Of a DNA stretch of 64,000 bases, positions 34,293 through 43,563 are shown in pieces. This DNA is from G963708325 sp963708325 (GTDB taxonomy: Bacteria > Actinomycetota > Thermoleophilia > Solirubrobacterales > 70-9). The stretch spans positions 62,001 to 126,000 of the forward strand of contig OY970203.1 of NCBI GenBank assembly GCA_963708325.1. Direction: 5' to 3'. The translations under genes were made by a program, and so were the position numbers. Numbering within the stretch: the first letter of the stretch is position 1; every line of letters starts with the position of its first letter. The notes below the pieces were generated by a model. The model saw only the letters and a list, made by a program, of their open reading frames with translations. It was not told the origin of the DNA and ran no database searches.

Positions 34293-34979
34293 CTAGACAA
34301 CGAGGCCGAGCTTCGCCGCCAGGCGGGCGGCGCCGTCGCGGGGCGGCGCCGGCACGCGGGGGGTCGCGTAGCGTCGCCACGCACCCGGAAGCCACGCCAA
34401 AGCGAGCTCGTAGCCGGCGGCTTCGACCGCCGCCGCGACCCGCCGGTCGAAGAGCCCGTAGGGATAGGCGAGCGTGCGGCAGGGCCGCCCCGTCACCGCC
34501 TCCACCTCGCGCTTGGACTGCGCAAGCTCGTCCGCCAACGCGGCGTCGTCGAGCGCCCGCAGGTCGGGGTGGCCGAGGGTGTGCGAGCCCAGCTCCATGC
34601 CGGTCCGGGCGAGGGCGCGAGCGTCCTCGCGCTCGAGCAGCCTGCCGTGCACGCCGGCGACGCGCTCGTACTGCTCGCCCCAGCGACCGGGGCAGACGAA
34701 GAACGTCGCCCCCACTCCCAGGCGCTGTAGAAGGGGGGCTGCGACGGTGAGGTTGTCGAGCCAGCCGTCGTCGAAGCTGAGCACCGCCGTCCCCGCCGCC
34801 GGCCGGCCGCCGCCGGCCTCGTCGAGCAGCTCCTCCGCGGTGAGAAAGCGGTAGCCGCGCTCGCGCATGAAGGTCACGTGCTCCTCCAGCCGGGCCGGTG
34901 AGACGACCAGGCGCAGCGGGTCCTGGTCGTCGGAGACGTCGCCCACCGCGTGGTAGGCGAGCACCGCCGGTGGCAGCAA
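34293..34979 (-). CDS. polysaccharide deacetylase (NodB homology domain)
   Basis: The protein has 228 residues from the chosen start. Its carbohydrate esterase family 4 motifs are AVLSFDDGWLDN (motif 1, metal Asp) and MELGSHTLGHPDL (motif 2, His-x3-His). The ending motif ALAWLPG and the LAYPYGLFD strand are also present. It probably removes acetyl groups from N-acetylated sugars in the envelope or capsule. There is no signal peptide, so either it is cytosolic or the start lies elsewhere. The TTG at 34979 was chosen because it follows the previous stop by 9 bases; GTG at 34964 is possible. Confidence 0.82.
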   Translation of the reverse strand: MLPPAVLAYHAVGDVSDDQDPLRLVVSPARLEEHVTFMRERGYRFLTAEELLDEAGGGRPAAGTAVLSFDDGWLDNLTVAAPLLQRLGVGATFFVCPGRWGEQYERVAGVHGRLLEREDARALARTGMELGSHTLGHPDLRALDDAALADELAQSKREVEAVTGRPCRTLAYPYGLFDRRVAAAVEAAGYELALAWLPGAWRRYATPRVPAPPRDGAARLAAKLGLVV

Positions 34980-34987
34980 CGCGCCTA

Positions 34988-35416
34988 TCAGGGCTCGTTC
35001 TGCGAAGGTGGCGCAACGGCAGGCGGCGGCGCCTGCGCATCGGGCGCCGGGGGCCGGGAGGCCGGGGCGATCGGCTCCAGGCGCGCGGCGGCGTCGTCCA
35101 GCGCCGCCACGAGGCGATCGGAGCGCTCCCTGATGGTCGCCGCCTGGCGCACGAGCGCATCGGTGAGCTCGGACATCTGCCGCAGGCGCTCCATCGTCAT
35201 CCGGTCGACGCGCGAGCGCGAGTCCTCGACGTAGCGCCGCGCCTGCTCGCGAGCGTCGTCGCGGATCCCCGTCGCGGCCTGCTCGGCAGCGTCGATGACG
35301 AGCTGGATGCGCTCGCTGATCGCCAGCATCGAGCCGCTCGCCGGTGCGCGCCCGCCGCCGGCCCCCGCCGCCTCCGGATCGTTGCCGCTCGGCAGGTCCA
35401 CTGCGGACCGGATCAT
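34988..35416 (-). CDS. DivIVA-like coiled-coil protein (paralogue of 55150-55851)
   Basis: The 142-residue protein has a short disordered start, a coiled coil at residues about 30-115 (ISERIQLVIDAAEQAATGI, DDAREQARRYVEDSRSRV, MSELTDALVRQAATIRER), and a Pro/Ala-rich tail. The coil aligns well with the protein at 55150-55851 (VIAAAEQAAAAIREDAE and ISELTDALLAHA). DivIVA/Wag31-type proteins place cell-wall synthesis at poles. Such a role is only suggested by the coil and the location. It overlaps the preceding gene by four bases. Confidence 0.75.
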   Translation of the reverse strand: MIRSAVDLPSGNDPEAAGAGGGRAPASGSMLAISERIQLVIDAAEQAATGIRDDAREQARRYVEDSRSRVDRMTMERLRQMSELTDALVRQAATIRERSDRLVAALDDAAARLEPIAPASRPPAPDAQAPPPAVAPPSQNEP

Positions 35417-35934
35417 AGCCCGCGCCGCAGCAGCGGAAGGCGGGCGCGGATGCGCCGCCAGAGGCCGGGCCGCGGCGGCTCGTCGGCGGCGGCATCGGCA
35501 CCCTGCGGCGGTGCCGTCAGCGGTGTCGCGGCCGGGTCGTGACGCTCGGGGAGCGGCCTTGCGACGCCGCTCACGTCCGCCGGGCCCGGCGCCGGCGATG
35601 CGTCGTGCTCGACCGTGACGCTGATCTCGCGGCGCTCGGAGACCGTCACCCTCGTCGCCCGGCGGTCGGCGGGCGGAGGCGCGACGATGCCCGCCTCGCG
35701 CCCGAGCCGCTCCGCGGCAAGGGCAAGCGCGCCCACCATCTCCTCGATGTCCCGCTCGATCGCCTCCGTGCGCGAGACGATCTCGCCTCGCATCGCCCGG
35801 ATCTCCTCGAGCCGCGTCCTCGCAGCCTCGTCCGCCCGTCGTTCCGCGTCGGCGATCAGGCCGCTGGCCTCGGACTCGGACCTGCTGCGGATCTCCTCCA
35901 CGGCGCCCTGGGCGTCGCGCATCAGGTCGCGCAC
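35413..35934 (-). CDS. coiled-coil protein with basic tail, DivIVA-like
   Basis: The 173-residue protein has a coiled coil through about residue 75 (AQGAVEEIRSRSESEASG, IADAERRADEAARTRLEEIR), then a Pro/Ala-rich region and a basic end, RPGLWRRIRARLPLLRR, which may bind membrane or nucleic acid. It overlaps the next gene by ATGA, so the pair is co-expressed. The ATG at 35934 leaves the upstream boundary open; the protein could begin somewhat earlier. No family was recognised. Confidence 0.7.
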   Translation of the reverse strand: MRDLMRDAQGAVEEIRSRSESEASGLIADAERRADEAARTRLEEIRAMRGEIVSRTEAIERDIEEMVGALALAAERLGREAGIVAPPPADRRATRVTVSERREISVTVEHDASPAPGPADVSGVARPLPERHDPAATPLTAPPQGADAAADEPPRPGLWRRIRARLPLLRRGL

Positions 35935-36054
35935 GCGCCCGGAAAGCGGGGCCGCGATCCCGGGGGTGGTCTGCCGCGGACGCGGTCCGGCTGGGTCGGT
36001 CGCTTCGATCGATCCAAGTTAACCGCGATTACGGACGCGTGCCACGCCCGATCC

Positions 36055-37155
36055 GTGAGCTACCTTGACCCGGTGCCCGAAGCCGGGGACATCAGCGGCG
36101 ACCGCCTGCGCGGGCTCACGGAGTTCCTCGTCGAGCACCACCGCTGCGGCGCCGGCTTCGACGTGAAGCGCCCGGGCATCGGCGGGAGCGGGTCGCTCTC
36201 CGTCACCTGCAAGGGATGCGGCGGACGGCTCCAGAGCGCCGACCACGCCGACGAGATCGACCGCGAGCGCGGCGCGGTCACCACCCCCGCCGCCCCCGCC
36301 CCGGCCCGCACGACCGCCGGACCGCAGGCGCCGTCTCGCCCGCCGCAGGCCCCCCCGACCCGGCCCCGGGCGCCCGCAACCGCGCTGCCGCCCCCCGCGG
36401 CAGCCCCCCCGCGACAAGTGTCTCCGGCCGACGCGCCGGCGCCCGAGGGCGCCGCTCCGCCCGCCCCGGGGGGGCGGGTCCGTGTGGCCCCTCCTCCGCA
36501 GCCTTCACCGACGACAGCTCCGCCACCGACCGAGCCCGTCCTGCGAGCGCCGCCTGCGCGCCCCCCCGGTCAGCCGGCTCCGCTCCCCGCCGCGCCGCGA
36601 GACCGACGCCTGTCGCCGGCGGTCCTGGCGGCGATCGCCGCGGCCGCGATTGCCGCCGTTGTGGTGGCGGCAGCGCTGATCGCAGGCTCCGGGTCCGGTG
36701 GCTCGGGGCCGGGGCCGGCGGCGGGACCGCCCTCCGCCGCAGGGCCGGGCGTGACCACCGTCAACACCCAGGCCTACGCCGTGAGGATCCCCGTCTCCTG
36801 GCGGCGGCGCACCCGCGGCGGCGCGCTCAGCCTCGGTCCCGCCGGCGGCCGGGTCGAGGTGCGGATCTTCTTCCAGCGCCGCCCCGGCCTCGATCGCAGG
36901 GCGATGGCTGCGAAGGCGCGTGCCTTCCTCGCCGAGCAGCATCCCGGAGCACGCGTCACCGTGGAGGGGACACGGGGCACCGCCGCGGGGACGGGCACCT
37001 CCGTGGTCGCCCGCTACCCGAGCGGGGTCGAGCACGCCCTCGTGGTCCTGCGGGGACCGCTTCGCTATCTCGTCGTGCGCCGCGTCGATGCCGCCGCGAG
37101 CGGCGCACTGGGCCGGCGTGCGCTCGCCGTCGAACGCAGCTTCCGGCCCCGCTGA
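36055..37155 (+). CDS. single-pass membrane protein with N-terminal Cys module, proline-rich linker and extracytoplasmic domain
   Basis: The 366-residue protein has a small N-terminal domain with C31, C52 and C55 plus nearby histidines (EHHRCGAGF, VTCKGCGG), which may bind zinc. A linker of about 100 residues, mostly proline and alanine, follows. Then comes one hydrophobic helix (AVLAAIAAAAIAAVVVAAALIAG) and an outer domain of about 150 residues starting VNTQAYAVRIPVSW, of a PsbP-like look. It may link a cytosolic sensing domain to the cell surface. The GTG at 36055 is the last in-frame start before the Cys module. It is divergent from the coiled-coil genes. Confidence 0.72.
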   Translation: MSYLDPVPEAGDISGDRLRGLTEFLVEHHRCGAGFDVKRPGIGGSGSLSVTCKGCGGRLQSADHADEIDRERGAVTTPAAPAPARTTAGPQAPSRPPQAPPTRPRAPATALPPPAAAPPRQVSPADAPAPEGAAPPAPGGRVRVAPPPQPSPTTAPPPTEPVLRAPPARPPGQPAPLPAAPRDRRLSPAVLAAIAAAAIAAVVVAAALIAGSGSGGSGPGPAAGPPSAAGPGVTTVNTQAYAVRIPVSWRRRTRGGALSLGPAGGRVEVRIFFQRRPGLDRRAMAAKARAFLAEQHPGARVTVEGTRGTAAGTGTSVVARYPSGVEHALVVLRGPLRYLVVRRVDAAASGALGRRALAVERSFRPR

Positions 37156-37175
37156 GGAAGCCCGGTGCCGCCAGC

Positions 37176-38303
37176 ATGCGGAGATCGCAAGGAGCAGGGG
37201 GCACCCTGCGCGTCCTGATGGTGCTCCAGCCGAGCGATGGCGGGGTGTTCGACCACGTCGCGCGGCTGTCGACGGCGATGGCGGCGCGGGGCCACGAGAT
37301 CGCGGCCTGCGGCCCGCTCGTGCACGGGGCCCCCGCGGGCGCGGCCTCGGCGCACGTGGTGGAGATGGGCCGAAACGTCTCTCCCCCGGCCGACCTCGCC
37401 GCCGCCCTGCGTCTCCGCTCCGTCGTCGCCCGCCTGCGCCCCGACGTGGTTCATGCCCACAGCTCCAAGGCGGGCGCGGTCGCAAGGCTGGCGAGGGCGG
37501 GGTCTCCCCGCACGCCGGTCATCTACACGCCTCACGGCTACGCGTTCGCCGGCTACTTCGAGAGCGCTCTGAGCCGCCGCGCCTACTCGGCGGCGGAGCG
37601 GCTGCTCGCCCCGCTGGCGACGCGGGTGCTCTGCGTGTGCGAGGCGGAGCGTGCCCTCGCCGAGCGCATCGGGCCCGCTTCGCGGACCCGCGTGGTCCAC
37701 AACGGCATCGACGGGCTCGGCCCCGGGCCCGGGTATCCGCCCGCGGAGCGCGCTCGCCGTGACGGGCCCGTGATCGGAGCGATCAGCCTGCTTCGTCCCG
37801 GCAAGGGCATGGAGACGCTGATCGACGCGATGGCGGAGGTGGTCGGCTCCCGGCCCGACGCCACCCTGATCCTGGCCGGGGACGGGCCGGACCGCGCCGC
37901 GCTCGAGCGCCGGATCGCGGAGCGCGGCCTCGGTGGCTCGGTTCGAATGGTGGGGGCGCTCGACAGCGCGGCGCCGCTGCTGCGCTCGATCGACGTCTTC
38001 GCCCATCCCTCCTGGGCGGAGTCCTTCCCGTACGCCATCCTCCAGGCGATGTCGCTCGGGCTTCCGATCGTGGCGACGGACGTCGGCGGGGTCGCCGAGG
38101 CGATCGCCGACGGCGAGAGCGGGCTGCTGGTGCCGCCGCGCGACCCGGCGCCGCTTGCCGCCGCTCTGCTGTCGGCGCTGCTGGATCCGGAGCGCGCCGC
38201 CGCCCTCGGCGAGGCGGCCCGCGCGCGCGTCGCGGCGCGCTTTACCCTTTCCCGGATGGTGGAAGGAACTCTCGCGGTCTACGGGGAAGTAGCCCCGGGA
38301 TGA
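37176..38303 (+). CDS. GT4-family glycosyltransferase
   Basis: The 375-residue GT-B protein has an N-terminal half with GGVFDHVARLSTAMAARGH and VHAHSSKAG, and a C-terminal donor-binding half with ISLLRPGKGMETLI, DVFAHPSWAESFPYAILQAM (the EX7E-type motif) and GVAEAIADGESGLLV. It probably adds a sugar from a nucleotide donor to a growing lipid-linked glycan on the cytosolic side. The ATG at 37176 starts about ten residues before the first strand. The Wzz-like gene follows after 18 bases, so the two are co-transcribed. Confidence 0.85.
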   Translation: MRRSQGAGGTLRVLMVLQPSDGGVFDHVARLSTAMAARGHEIAACGPLVHGAPAGAASAHVVEMGRNVSPPADLAAALRLRSVVARLRPDVVHAHSSKAGAVARLARAGSPRTPVIYTPHGYAFAGYFESALSRRAYSAAERLLAPLATRVLCVCEAERALAERIGPASRTRVVHNGIDGLGPGPGYPPAERARRDGPVIGAISLLRPGKGMETLIDAMAEVVGSRPDATLILAGDGPDRAALERRIAERGLGGSVRMVGALDSAAPLLRSIDVFAHPSWAESFPYAILQAMSLGLPIVATDVGGVAEAIADGESGLLVPPRDPAPLAAALLSALLDPERAAALGEAARARVAARFTLSRMVEGTLAVYGEVAPG

Positions 38304-38321
38304 CGGATCGGACAGCCTCCC

Positions 38322-39902
38322 GTGGCTGACGGGCGCAGCCGGGTCGGCGGCGGGGACGGCCAGATCTCGACCGAGGCGGTCGACGTTCGCCGCTATATGG
38401 AGGCCCTTCGCCGCAGCCGCCGGCTGATCCTGGCGATCATCGTCGCGCTCACGGGGACGGTGCTGGCGCTGTCGCTGGCGCTGCCGAAGAACTACGAGGC
38501 CACCGCCACGCTCCTGTTCCAGCCCGACACGACGTTCCTGGGCAGCACCGACCCGGAGTCGCTGAAGCGGGAGCTCACCTCCCTGCAGAAGCTGATCAAC
38601 ACGCCGCAGGTCGTTTCGGCGGCGTCCCGCAAGGTCTCCGGCACCACCTCGAGCGACGTCGACTCGGCGCTCAGCTCGGCGGTCGACGAGAACGCCAACA
38701 TCATCTACGTCTTCGCGACAGACCGGAACCCGGACAAGGCGGCCGACATCGCCAACGCCGTGGCGGCGAGCTTCCTCACCCTGCGCCGATCCACCGAGCG
38801 GGCCCGTCTGACGGTCGCCGAGGCCCAGGCCACCGACCAGATCGACAGCCTGCAGGCGCAGGGCGGCAGCCCGGAGGAGATCGCCGCCCTCCAGCGCAGG
38901 CTCAGCGATCTCCAGGTGCAGGAGGCCAACGCGGGCTCTGACCTCCAGCTCGCGGAGAAGGCGGAGGCGCCGTCGGCACCGTCCTCGCCGCGGCCCGTCA
39001 GGAACACCGTCCTCGCCCTGATCGCCTCGCTGTTCATCGGCGTCCTCGTCGCCCTCGGCCGCGACCAGCTCGTCCCGCGGCCCAGCGGGGGACGGGAGCT
39101 GAGCCAGCTCACCGGGCTGCCGGTGTTGGCCGCCATCCCCTACGTGGGGCGCACCCTCGGAAAGCGCCGCCATTCGGTCCAGGGCAGCCTCGAGAACGAG
39201 GCCTACCACACGCTTCGCACCGCCGTCTCCGCCGTCGTCCCGCCCTCCCGCACGGCGCAGGTCGTGCTCGTGACCAGCGCCGTCAATGCCGAGGGGAAGA
39301 CGACGGTCACCGCGCGCCTCGGCTGGGCGCTGGCGCTGGCCGGGCATCGAACGCTGCTCGTCTCCGGGGACCTGCGGCGCCCCTCGCTGCACCAGCGGCT
39401 GGACGCCCCGGCGGACCCGGGGCTCGGCGACCTGCTCTCGGTGATGGATCGGCTCGGCCGCGTTGACGACGAGCTGATCTCGGCGGCGATCACCCCCGTG
39501 ACCGGCGGCAGCGGTGTGGTCGGCGACCGCGTGCAGCTCGACCTGCTGGCCAGCGGAAGCATGCCGGGCGACCCCACGCGGATTCTGTCCAGCGGCGCCC
39601 TGCCCGCGGTGCTGGACCTGCTGCGCCAGCGCGACTACGCCTACATCCTGGTCGACTCCCCGCCGATGCTGGGGATCGCCGACACGCAGGTGCTGGCGCG
39701 GCACACCGACCACGTCCTGCTCGTCGCCCGCCTCGATCGCATCCGCCTCGACAACGTGATCGACCTCAACGACGTGCTCGAGCGCCTCGGGATCTCGCCG
39801 ATCGGCCTCGTCGTGATCGGCGCGCGGGAGCCCGTCTCCCCCTACTACCTCTCCGAGCGATCGGCCCTCATCGAGACGCCGACGGCGCGAAGCGGTCGCT
39901 AG
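38322..39902 (+). CDS. Wzz/Wzc-like polysaccharide co-polymerase with tyrosine-kinase-like ATPase
   Basis: The 526-residue protein has two membrane helices (LILAIIVALTGTVLALSLAL and NTVLALIASLFIGVLVALG) around a short outer domain. A P-loop ATPase follows, with Walker A SAVNAEGKTTVTA, a second Asp motif LLVSGDLRRPS and Walker B ILVDSPPM. This is the layout of bacterial tyrosine kinases that control chain length. The C terminus has few tyrosines (PYYLSE), so the usual Tyr cluster is absent or minimal. It should set polymer length in the neighbouring polysaccharide system. The GTG at 38322 is the start. Confidence 0.88.
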   Translation: MADGRSRVGGGDGQISTEAVDVRRYMEALRRSRRLILAIIVALTGTVLALSLALPKNYEATATLLFQPDTTFLGSTDPESLKRELTSLQKLINTPQVVSAASRKVSGTTSSDVDSALSSAVDENANIIYVFATDRNPDKAADIANAVAASFLTLRRSTERARLTVAEAQATDQIDSLQAQGGSPEEIAALQRRLSDLQVQEANAGSDLQLAEKAEAPSAPSSPRPVRNTVLALIASLFIGVLVALGRDQLVPRPSGGRELSQLTGLPVLAAIPYVGRTLGKRRHSVQGSLENEAYHTLRTAVSAVVPPSRTAQVVLVTSAVNAEGKTTVTARLGWALALAGHRTLLVSGDLRRPSLHQRLDAPADPGLGDLLSVMDRLGRVDDELISAAITPVTGGSGVVGDRVQLDLLASGSMPGDPTRILSSGALPAVLDLLRQRDYAYILVDSPPMLGIADTQVLARHTDHVLLVARLDRIRLDNVIDLNDVLERLGISPIGLVVIGAREPVSPYYLSERSALIETPTARSGR

Positions 39903-39911
39903 GTGAATTAG

Positions 39912-41246
39912 TCATCTAGTCGCCCGCCGGCTGACGGCGGCCGCCCATATCAAGCCGGCGACCAGCCACAGGTGTCGCCAGTGCAGCGTGTCAACGAACA
40001 GGCTGTTGAGGACGATCGCGCACCACGTCCCGAGCAGCGCCGCGGAGCCGATCCCGTAGGTATCCCGCCCGGCGATCGCGTTGGCGCCCGCGAACACCAG
40101 GGTGGCGATCACGATCCCGAGCACGGCGACCAGGCCGAGCGCGCCCTGCTCCGAGATCGAGCGGATGTAGAGGCTGTGGGTGGCGACCGGATAGCGGACC
40201 TCGAACTGGCCCGGCCCGATCCCGAAGGGGTAGCGCTCGACCAGCTCGAGCCCGGTGCGCTGGGCCCCGAACCGATCCGTGTCGTAGGCCTGCACCTTCG
40301 CGCGCGACTCGAGGAAGCCGAGCGAGCCCGTGACGCTGATCACGGCCACCGTGGCGACGGCGGCGAGGCTGAGCACGGCAAGGACCTGCATCGCGCGCAG
40401 CCCGCCGCCCCGGCGCAGCGCCTGTACGGACAGCATCACCAGGATGCCGAGGAGGAACGCGGCCCAGGCAGCGCGCGAGTACGAGAACAGGATCCCGATC
40501 GAGAGCACGAGGAAGATCGCCACCTTCGTCGCCGTCCGCGCTCGCAGCAGGCGCGGCCTCATCAGCTCCTCGAGCACGATCAGGGCGGGCGGGATCAGGA
40601 AGGGCCCGAAGACGTTGGGGTCCTGGAACAGGGCCTGGGCGCGATAGCCGGCAGCCGTCAGGAGGTCGGTGCGGGGCAGCGGCAGAAAGAGCGCCAGCGT
40701 CCCGATCAGCGCCGAGAAGACCGCCACGGCGACGTAGGCACGCACGACCGTACGAGCGCGATGGGCGGAGTTAACGTAGCCGGCCACCCACAGCCCGAAG
40801 ATCGCGAGGTAGAAGGTGATCGCGAAGAACTTGGCGGCCACCCTCGGGTCGACCGCCTCCAGCGTCGACATCAGGTTGATCGTCAGAAAGGCCCCGATCA
40901 GGGCGCCGATCACCAGCGGCGCGCGCGTCGGGTCGAAGCGTCCCGTAACGGCCGCGACCGCGATCACGATCGCGAACACGGCGTCGGGCGGCGCCGGGTC
41001 GACGAACACCACGCCGAGCAGCAGGAAGCCGAGCGTGGCGGCCATCTCGTAGCGGGCGATCGCGAGGGCGAGCATGGCGAGGATCGCCACGCCACCGGCG
41101 AGCATCGTCGCCGACGGCGGCCGGCTGTAGAGCAGCATCGTCGTGAACACGCCGAGCGCCGCCAAGGCGCCGGCGCCGCCGAGCGCCAGCGCCGAACGCC
41201 CGGCGAGCTCGATCCGGTCCGCCCTTGCCGTCCGCTCGGCGTTCAT
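39912..41246 (-). CDS. O-antigen ligase/polymerase-like membrane protein
   Basis: The 444-residue protein has about 11-12 hydrophobic helices and a large outer loop in the later half (LESRAKVQAYDTDRFG and GLELVERYPFGIGPGQFE), with THSLYIRSISEQG, which resembles the Wzy_C motif of O-antigen ligases and polymerases. It is convergent with the Wzz-like gene; the two stops lie about ten bases apart. It probably joins or polymerises lipid-linked glycan at the outer face. It is divergent from the flippase gene. Confidence 0.85.
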   Translation of the reverse strand: MNAERTARADRIELAGRSALALGGAGALAALGVFTTMLLYSRPPSATMLAGGVAILAMLALAIARYEMAATLGFLLLGVVFVDPAPPDAVFAIVIAVAAVTGRFDPTRAPLVIGALIGAFLTINLMSTLEAVDPRVAAKFFAITFYLAIFGLWVAGYVNSAHRARTVVRAYVAVAVFSALIGTLALFLPLPRTDLLTAAGYRAQALFQDPNVFGPFLIPPALIVLEELMRPRLLRARTATKVAIFLVLSIGILFSYSRAAWAAFLLGILVMLSVQALRRGGGLRAMQVLAVLSLAAVATVAVISVTGSLGFLESRAKVQAYDTDRFGAQRTGLELVERYPFGIGPGQFEVRYPVATHSLYIRSISEQGALGLVAVLGIVIATLVFAGANAIAGRDTYGIGSAALLGTWCAIVLNSLFVDTLHWRHLWLVAGLIWAAAVSRRATR

Positions 41247-41290
41247 CGCTTTCGCCAGGGTAGTCCACGGGTGGGATCCCCCCGCTCACC

Positions 41291-41296
41291 TACACT
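41291..41296 (+). promoter_or_regulatory. -10 box TACACT upstream of the flippase gene
   Basis: TACACT ends 9 bases before the ATG at 41306. It may give a leaderless or short-leader transcript for the three genes that follow. Confidence 0.4.
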
Positions 41297-41305
41297 GGTC
41301 CGCGC

Positions 41306-42790
41306 ATGACTGAGTCGGCGTCGGGCGAGCTCTCCTCCTCGCGCCGGATCGCCCGCAACGCCTTCTTCCGCTCGGCCGGGGAGGTCGTCGCCAAGCTCGG
41401 CTCGGTGGCCTTCTTCATCGCGATGGCGCGGAAGCTCGGCTCGACGGCGTTCGGCGAGTTCAGCTTTGCCCTCGCGTTGAGCACGGTGCTGCTGTTCGCG
41501 TCGGGGTTCGGGATGGAGGACCTGATCGTGCGCGAGGTGGCGCGCGACCGCTCCCGCGTCCACTTCTACCTCAGCAACGTGATGGCGATCAAGATCGGCA
41601 CCTCCGTGCTGCTGCTGGCGCTCGCGATCGGGATCGCCGCGATCAGCGGCCACGGCGGCGAGGTCGTGCTCACGGTCCTGATCGTCGGCACCGGCGTGGC
41701 GATCGAGAACTTCGGCCGCACCCTGCACTCGGTTTTCCAGGCGTTCGAGCGGATGGGCTTCATCTCGATCGCCCTGATCGTGCAGCGAATCGCAACGGCG
41801 GCCGTCGGCATCGCCGTGCTGGCGTCCGGCGGGGGGCTGATCGCGGCGTCGCTGGTGTTCGCCGGCGGCTCGGTGCTCGGCGCCCTCACCGGGATCTGGG
41901 CCCTGCGGCGGTTCGTGGTCGTGCCGCACTGGAGCGTCGACACGTCGAGGTGGATGAGCCTGGCCAAGATCGCGGCGCCGATCGGGGTCGCGACGCTGTT
42001 CTTCGCCGCGCTGCTCAGGCTCGACGTGACGCTGCTCGGGCTGCTTCGCGAGGAGAGCGAGGTGGGCATCTACAGCGCCGCCTTTCGCCTGATCGAGGCG
42101 ACGATGTTCCTAAGCTGGGCCTTCGCGGGGGCGATGATGCCGTGGATATCCCGCCAGCGGGACGGAAGCGAGCGTCTCAACGAGGGCTACGAGCTCGGGC
42201 TGAAGGGGCTGACCGCGCTGCTGCTCCCGGTCTCGCTGCTCTTCGTCCTGCTCGCCGAGCCGATCATCCACCTGCTCTACGGCAGCGCCTACGACGGGTC
42301 GGTGTTCCCGCTGCGCATGCTGGGGATCATGACCCTGCTCTACGGGATCAACTGCCTCGACGCGACCGTGCTGATCGCCCGCAACCGGCCGGTCGAGTTC
42401 ACCCGCCTGGTGGGCATCGTGGCCGCCGTCAACGTCGCCCTCAACCTGCTGCTGATCCCGCGCTACGGCGCCGACGGCGCCGCGGTCTCGGCCCCGATCT
42501 CCGCGCTGATCCTCGCCGGCCTCGGCCTCTGGCGCTCGCGCACGGTCACCGGCTCGCTCCACCCGCTGCGGACCTTCGGCGGGCCGATCGCCGCCGGCGG
42601 GGCGATGGCGGCCGCGGTGCTGCTCGCCTCCGTGCCGCTGGTGCCCGCCGCGCTCCTCGGGGTGGCCGTCTACCTGCTCGCCCTGGCGGCCTTCGAGCGC
42701 GCCGCCTTCGCCGAGGACTTTCGCATGGCCACGGACGTCATCCGCCAGCGCCGGCCCAGCCAGCAGATCGTCGTGCCGTCGGAGCTGTAG
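41306..42790 (+). CDS. Wzx/RfbX-type oligosaccharide flippase
   Basis: The 494-residue protein of the MOP superfamily has 12-14 hydrophobic helices. It starts RIARNAFFRSAGEVVAKLGSV, continues with the repeated helix pairs of this family, and shows LGLLREESEVGIYSAAFRLIE around the middle, typical of polysaccharide exporters. It should flip lipid-linked repeat units across the membrane. Two genes follow almost without gaps: a deacetylase five bases on and a methyltransferase-like gene directly after. Confidence 0.9.
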   Translation: MTESASGELSSSRRIARNAFFRSAGEVVAKLGSVAFFIAMARKLGSTAFGEFSFALALSTVLLFASGFGMEDLIVREVARDRSRVHFYLSNVMAIKIGTSVLLLALAIGIAAISGHGGEVVLTVLIVGTGVAIENFGRTLHSVFQAFERMGFISIALIVQRIATAAVGIAVLASGGGLIAASLVFAGGSVLGALTGIWALRRFVVVPHWSVDTSRWMSLAKIAAPIGVATLFFAALLRLDVTLLGLLREESEVGIYSAAFRLIEATMFLSWAFAGAMMPWISRQRDGSERLNEGYELGLKGLTALLLPVSLLFVLLAEPIIHLLYGSAYDGSVFPLRMLGIMTLLYGINCLDATVLIARNRPVEFTRLVGIVAAVNVALNLLLIPRYGADGAAVSAPISALILAGLGLWRSRTVTGSLHPLRTFGGPIAAGGAMAAAVLLASVPLVPAALLGVAVYLLALAAFERAAFAEDFRMATDVIRQRRPSQQIVVPSEL

Positions 42791-42795
42791 ACCAG

Positions 42796-43563
42796 GTGGT
42801 CCGGCGCCCCCCCCTCGTGCTGGGCTATCACGGCATCGCCGAGGTGCCCCCCGCGCAGGACCCCGTGCGCCTGTTCGTGTCCGCGGACAGGATGCGCGCC
42901 CAGGTGAAGCGACTGCTGCGGCGCGGGTACACGCTGCTCACGATGAGCGAGTTCGCCGAGCGGCTGCACGCGGGGCGCGACCTGCGGGGAGCCTGCGCGC
43001 TCACCTTCGACGACGGCGTCGACGACGACCTGCCCGGGGTGCTGCGGTCGCTCGGCGTCCCGGGCACGGTCTACGTCTGCCCCGGGCTGATGGGCAAGCC
43101 GTACCCGTGGGCGGCGGCCGACACCGGCGCGCGGCTGATGACCCGCGAGCGCGTGATCGAGCTGGCGGCCGATCCGCTGATCGAGATCGGCTCGCACACC
43201 AACGAGCACACGGTGCTCGAGTCGGCCACCGCGGAGGAGGCCTACCGCGAGATGGCGTCGAGCAAGCAGGGCCTCGAGGAGATGCTCGGCCGACCGGTGC
43301 CAAGCTTCTGCTACCCGCGCTGCCGCTATTCGGAGGCCTGCCCTGCGGCGGCGGAGCGGGCCGGCTACACGAGCGCGGTGACCTGCGGGCCGCGGGGGAG
43401 CCTGTCGCCGTTCGAGCTGCGCCGCGAGAGCGTCCATACACCGGATGGCGTCCTCACCTTCGCGCTCAAGTCCCGCGGCCTCTACTACCCCCTGCGCGAC
43501 GCCGGCCCCGCCCGCCTGGCCCGCTGGGCGACGCGCCCCTACCGGCACCGGCGGGAGCGGTAG
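42796..43563 (+). CDS. polysaccharide deacetylase (NodB homology domain)
   Basis: The 255-residue CE4 protein starts VVRRPPLVLGYHGIAE and has ALTFDDGVDDDLPGVL (motif 1), IEIGSHTNEHTVL (motif 2) and FCYPRCRYSEAC. It is similar in layout to the deacetylase at 34293-34979 but clearly diverged. There is no signal peptide, which suggests action on lipid-linked precursors in the cytosol. The GTG at 42796 lies five bases after the flippase stop; the longer open frame upstream overlaps the flippase and is an artefact. Confidence 0.85.
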   Translation: MVRRPPLVLGYHGIAEVPPAQDPVRLFVSADRMRAQVKRLLRRGYTLLTMSEFAERLHAGRDLRGACALTFDDGVDDDLPGVLRSLGVPGTVYVCPGLMGKPYPWAAADTGARLMTRERVIELAADPLIEIGSHTNEHTVLESATAEEAYREMASSKQGLEEMLGRPVPSFCYPRCRYSEACPAAAERAGYTSAVTCGPRGSLSPFELRRESVHTPDGVLTFALKSRGLYYPLRDAGPARLARWATRPYRHRRER